Assembly (NCBI GenBank): GCA_947650365.1
Contig: OX393551.1
Coordinates: 89,440,697-89,504,696 of the forward strand
Source: Chamaelirium japonicum
Taxonomy: Eukaryota; Streptophyta; Magnoliopsida; Liliales; Melanthiaceae
Length of the DNA stretch: 64,000 bases
Direction: 5' to 3'
In this document: piece by piece, positions 61,642 to 64,000 of the stretch
Layout: each line of letters begins with the position of its first letter
How positions within the stretch are numbered: the stretch's first letter is position 1
Position numbers and translations under genes: made by a program
Notes under the pieces: model-generated
Databases searched by the model: none
What the model saw: the letters and a program-made list of their open reading frames with translations, nothing else
What the model was told of the DNA's origin: nothing

Positions 61642-62502
61642 TTATAGATTACCTTCTCCAGCATTCCGAGGTTGCTTGCAGTCCTTCTTCCAATGACCCT
61701 TCTGGCCACACCGGAAACACTTCGTGCCCGGTTTCTTTGATTCTCCAGACCGAGAGGCCCCAGCAGAGTCCTGCACAGGCTCAGACTTAGGTTTCCTTTT
61801 ATGTTTCTTGCCTTGAGGTTTACTAGGCTTCTTGAAGGATCTGCGTTGCACGTGAAGTGCTTCGCCCTTCTGCTTGAAGCCATCCTCAGCTGCCTGGAGA
61901 GCTCCCAGAAGCTCTGCATTTGTCATATCCAACTTGTTCAAATTAAAGTTGGTGACAAAGCCTTCAAAGGCTCTAGACAGTGACGAGAGGAAGATGTCTG
62001 TCATCACCTCACCATCTAACACAATGTCCATAGTCGCTAGTTCGTTCTGGAACCCAAGCATTTTCATCATGTGTTCCCGAACCAACGTCCCATTGGACAT
62101 CTTAGTGCCGACGAGTTTCTTGATGGTAAGATATCGCATAACGCGATTGTGACCTTCAAACATCTCCTTCAGATACATTATCATGTCAAAAGCGTCGGGC
62201 ATCTCCTCGACTTGCTTCTGTAGAGTTGTTTGCAAGGATGCTATAATATAGCATTTATATATTTTATTAGATTCCTTCCAGTCAGTAAAAGCCTTTAACT
62301 GTGCCTCTGTGGCATTGGGTCCTGGCAAATCTGGCTCAGGGTCCTTCAGAGTTGTCATGTGTTTACCAATCCTTAGGACTAAGTACAGGTTGCGCTTCCA
62401 GTCCTCATAGTTGGGACCGGTAAGTTTGTGGTCATTTAGGATAGCGGACAGGGGGTCTAACTTAGTCATCTGAAAATAAAAGATTGAATAATGAGAATGC
62501 AT
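61642..62502 (-). CDS. C4 gag (copia capsid/nucleocapsid), intact frame
   Basis: The frame of 286 residues is uninterrupted. It begins after the long leader, with the conserved region MTKLDPLSAILNDHKLTG near residue 13; Met13 may be the true start. The middle part is the copia gag domain (LTGPNYEDWKRNLYLVL; MTNAELLGALQAAEDG). A Lys-rich stretch (about 219-255) precedes a zinc knuckle, CFRCGQKGHWKKDC, with Cys262, Cys265, His270 and Cys275. Gag coats and packages the element RNA. It is the only intact retrotransposon gene in the window and could in principle serve the defective C1/C2 relatives. Confidence 0.85.
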   Translation of the reverse strand: MHSHYSIFYFQMTKLDPLSAILNDHKLTGPNYEDWKRNLYLVLRIGKHMTTLKDPEPDLPGPNATEAQLKAFTDWKESNKIYKCYIIASLQTTLQKQVEEMPDAFDMIMYLKEMFEGHNRVMRYLTIKKLVGTKMSNGTLVREHMMKMLGFQNELATMDIVLDGEVMTDIFLSSLSRAFEGFVTNFNLNKLDMTNAELLGALQAAEDGFKQKGEALHVQRRSFKKPSKPQGKKHKRKPKSEPVQDSAGASRSGESKKPGTKCFRCGQKGHWKKDCKQPRNAGEGNL

Positions 62503-64000
62503 GAAAACTTATTTTATGGATTTTTAAAACAAGCTAATTATATCCATATGTCAACGCTACCCTCAAGCGAAGCCATCTCTATGGATTAATTAACCATGTA
62601 TGTAAGATCTCGGAGTAGGCTACACCTGTCCGAGGGGGCAGTATGCAGGTCTTCCGCTTACACGGGTCTTTCCCTTGACCCTATCCAAATCTGCCAACTA
62701 AGGGCTTTGATGGACCATGGTTATCTTTTGGCCAGTACCATGTGATCACCGTTGTCTTCGCAATGAATACCTCACGTGTACTTAGGATGCTTACCCACGA
62801 GCTTAGGCAATTACGGCACAGGAATTCTAATGACCCCCACGAGGATGAGTAAAGCCTGAACACTTGGCACCGTAATTGCCATATCCTGAAGGAGATCACT
62901 AAGTAGCTTGGCATAGAAAAACACAGCTCTCACCCGAGGGGGTTGTTGAGTTATGCCCTTCCACCCGAGCACGAAGTGATTAGCCGTGGAGGCCAGAGGA
63001 TCTCTAAAAGTCCTCTCTTACATCTCTTATATATATGAGGGTTATTTTGCGAGTATGAATTTATGCAAATGCAAAGGTAGCGACCTCCTAAATACTAGAC
63101 CCTGGCCACACCATGCTCCTACTAGCGTTTAAGCCCTTCGCCTAGCATTAATCATTCTCGGAATATCATAGTCCCTGCCTTAAGCGGATTTCTCCATTCA
63201 AGGGTCACATTATATATTCCGAGAATATCGATGCTCTGCAAAATTGGTTATCACGCTAATGCTCTGGAGCTAATCCTAGAGTCAGACTCACTGGAAAGGA
63301 CTCCCACTAGTCATGGCGCCTTGCTTATGAATTTGACAATTGATATTCAATGGATCTCCATCTCATCTTTGATTTCGATGCTGGCCAAATAGGCACACCC
63401 GACTAGTCGGATGTTGACCTAATGGTGGCATAACCATATGTGATGGGATCCCACTAACATCAAAAGTCAAATAAATAATAGGCGTCATCTAGCGGGATCC
63501 TATCCTCAAACGGTCGCTTGGACCGGAGGGGAAAGGCATCCCTCTGAAAACTGATAATCACATTATCTCATCGGGGTTCGATATGAAGCATAAAGAACTA
63601 ATAAAGAAAGCAACCATAAAGACTGAAATTAAGTTCAGGGTCCGACCCCTGAACTAAATTAGCACAGTGCATGCCTCTAGCTTTCTTCGCAAAGTCCCTC
63701 GGTCCGGCTCCTCCGTCGCGTTTGCGAACACTTTGTCGGATCGTTTTTATCCTCCAGGGTTCCGCTCACGCTCCCGATGGTAGATTTCTTTGGCACATCT
63801 TTCTTCTCGATCTGTAACCGAAAAAGTCTAGTACGCTTTGAGCAAGTGCTCGCTCGTACACAATTTTCTAGAAAGAAAAGAAAACACACCTAGAAAAAAA
63901 GGCCATGGGAACCGAGGATGGTCAACCCCCATCACTCGCCCAATCTACGGCTCAATTACATATCCACAAACAAAGAGAGCAAATCCAGACAATGGCTAAC
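62503..64000 (-). mobile_element. C4 leader (5' untranslated region), partial
   Basis: This matches the C0 leader (about 410-1960) and the C1 leader (46930-48480) over its length. By that alignment the primer-binding site and 5' LTR should begin about 200 bp beyond the right edge. The short frames here are not conserved between copies. Confidence 0.85.

Overview
The window is plant nuclear DNA, most likely from a monocot: the one host gene has GC-rich third codon positions and a short GT-AG intron, and almost everything else is LTR retrotransposon sequence. I see one ordinary host gene, a germin-like protein (14041-14810). It sits in an island of about 6.5 kb that also holds a tRNA-derived SINE and a large inverted repeat. 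The organism call is inference; no marker fixes the species.

Layout. 1-4493: part of a minus-strand Ty1/copia element (C0; leader plus 5' LTR), inserted in the antisense gene of a Ty3/gypsy element (G3, 4494 to about 8960). 9427-10477: hAT-type element with an 8-bp target duplication. 10733-12024: large inverted repeat holding an (AT)n tract and a small nested MITE. 12025-16756: SINE, germin-like gene, flanks. 16757 to beyond the right edge: one nest. A plus-strand copia element (C2) has a foreign solo LTR (25057-27032, TSD CAGCC) and a gypsy element (G1) in its 3' LTR. G1 is split by an inverted gypsy element of its own family (G2, 29813-39906), by a copia element (C1, 40969-51023, TSD CGCGG), and by a nearly intact copia element (C4, 56418 to beyond 64000). 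G1 resumes at 39907-40968 and 51024-56417.

The most interesting system is in the gypsy family, which looks like the Tat lineage (aspartic protease DTGS, YVDD reverse transcriptase, a second RNase H with an AEYEAL motif, integrase). All three copies carry a large gene on the strand opposite to pol, between pol and the 3' LTR. It has three exons and two short GT-AG introns. In G1 and G2 the intron positions and phases agree and exon 2 is 137 nt in both. It also has its own TATA box, and in G2 two CACGTG boxes. Predicted product (G2): about 875 residues, with an N-terminal conserved domain, a Glu/Asp-rich stretch and a C-terminal coiled coil. The gene is bracketed by tandem arrays whose units fold into hairpins, some with compensatory base changes. 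Antisense extra ORFs are known from Tat elements such as maize Grande (from memory); what is notable here is the conserved splicing, the promoter and the hairpin arrays.

Second theme: C1 and C2 share the same lesions in reverse transcriptase (YVDD changed to YVND/YVNN, plus a common frameshift), although C1 has well-matched LTRs and a perfect TSD. This points to a defective subfamily moved in trans, perhaps by C4-like elements.
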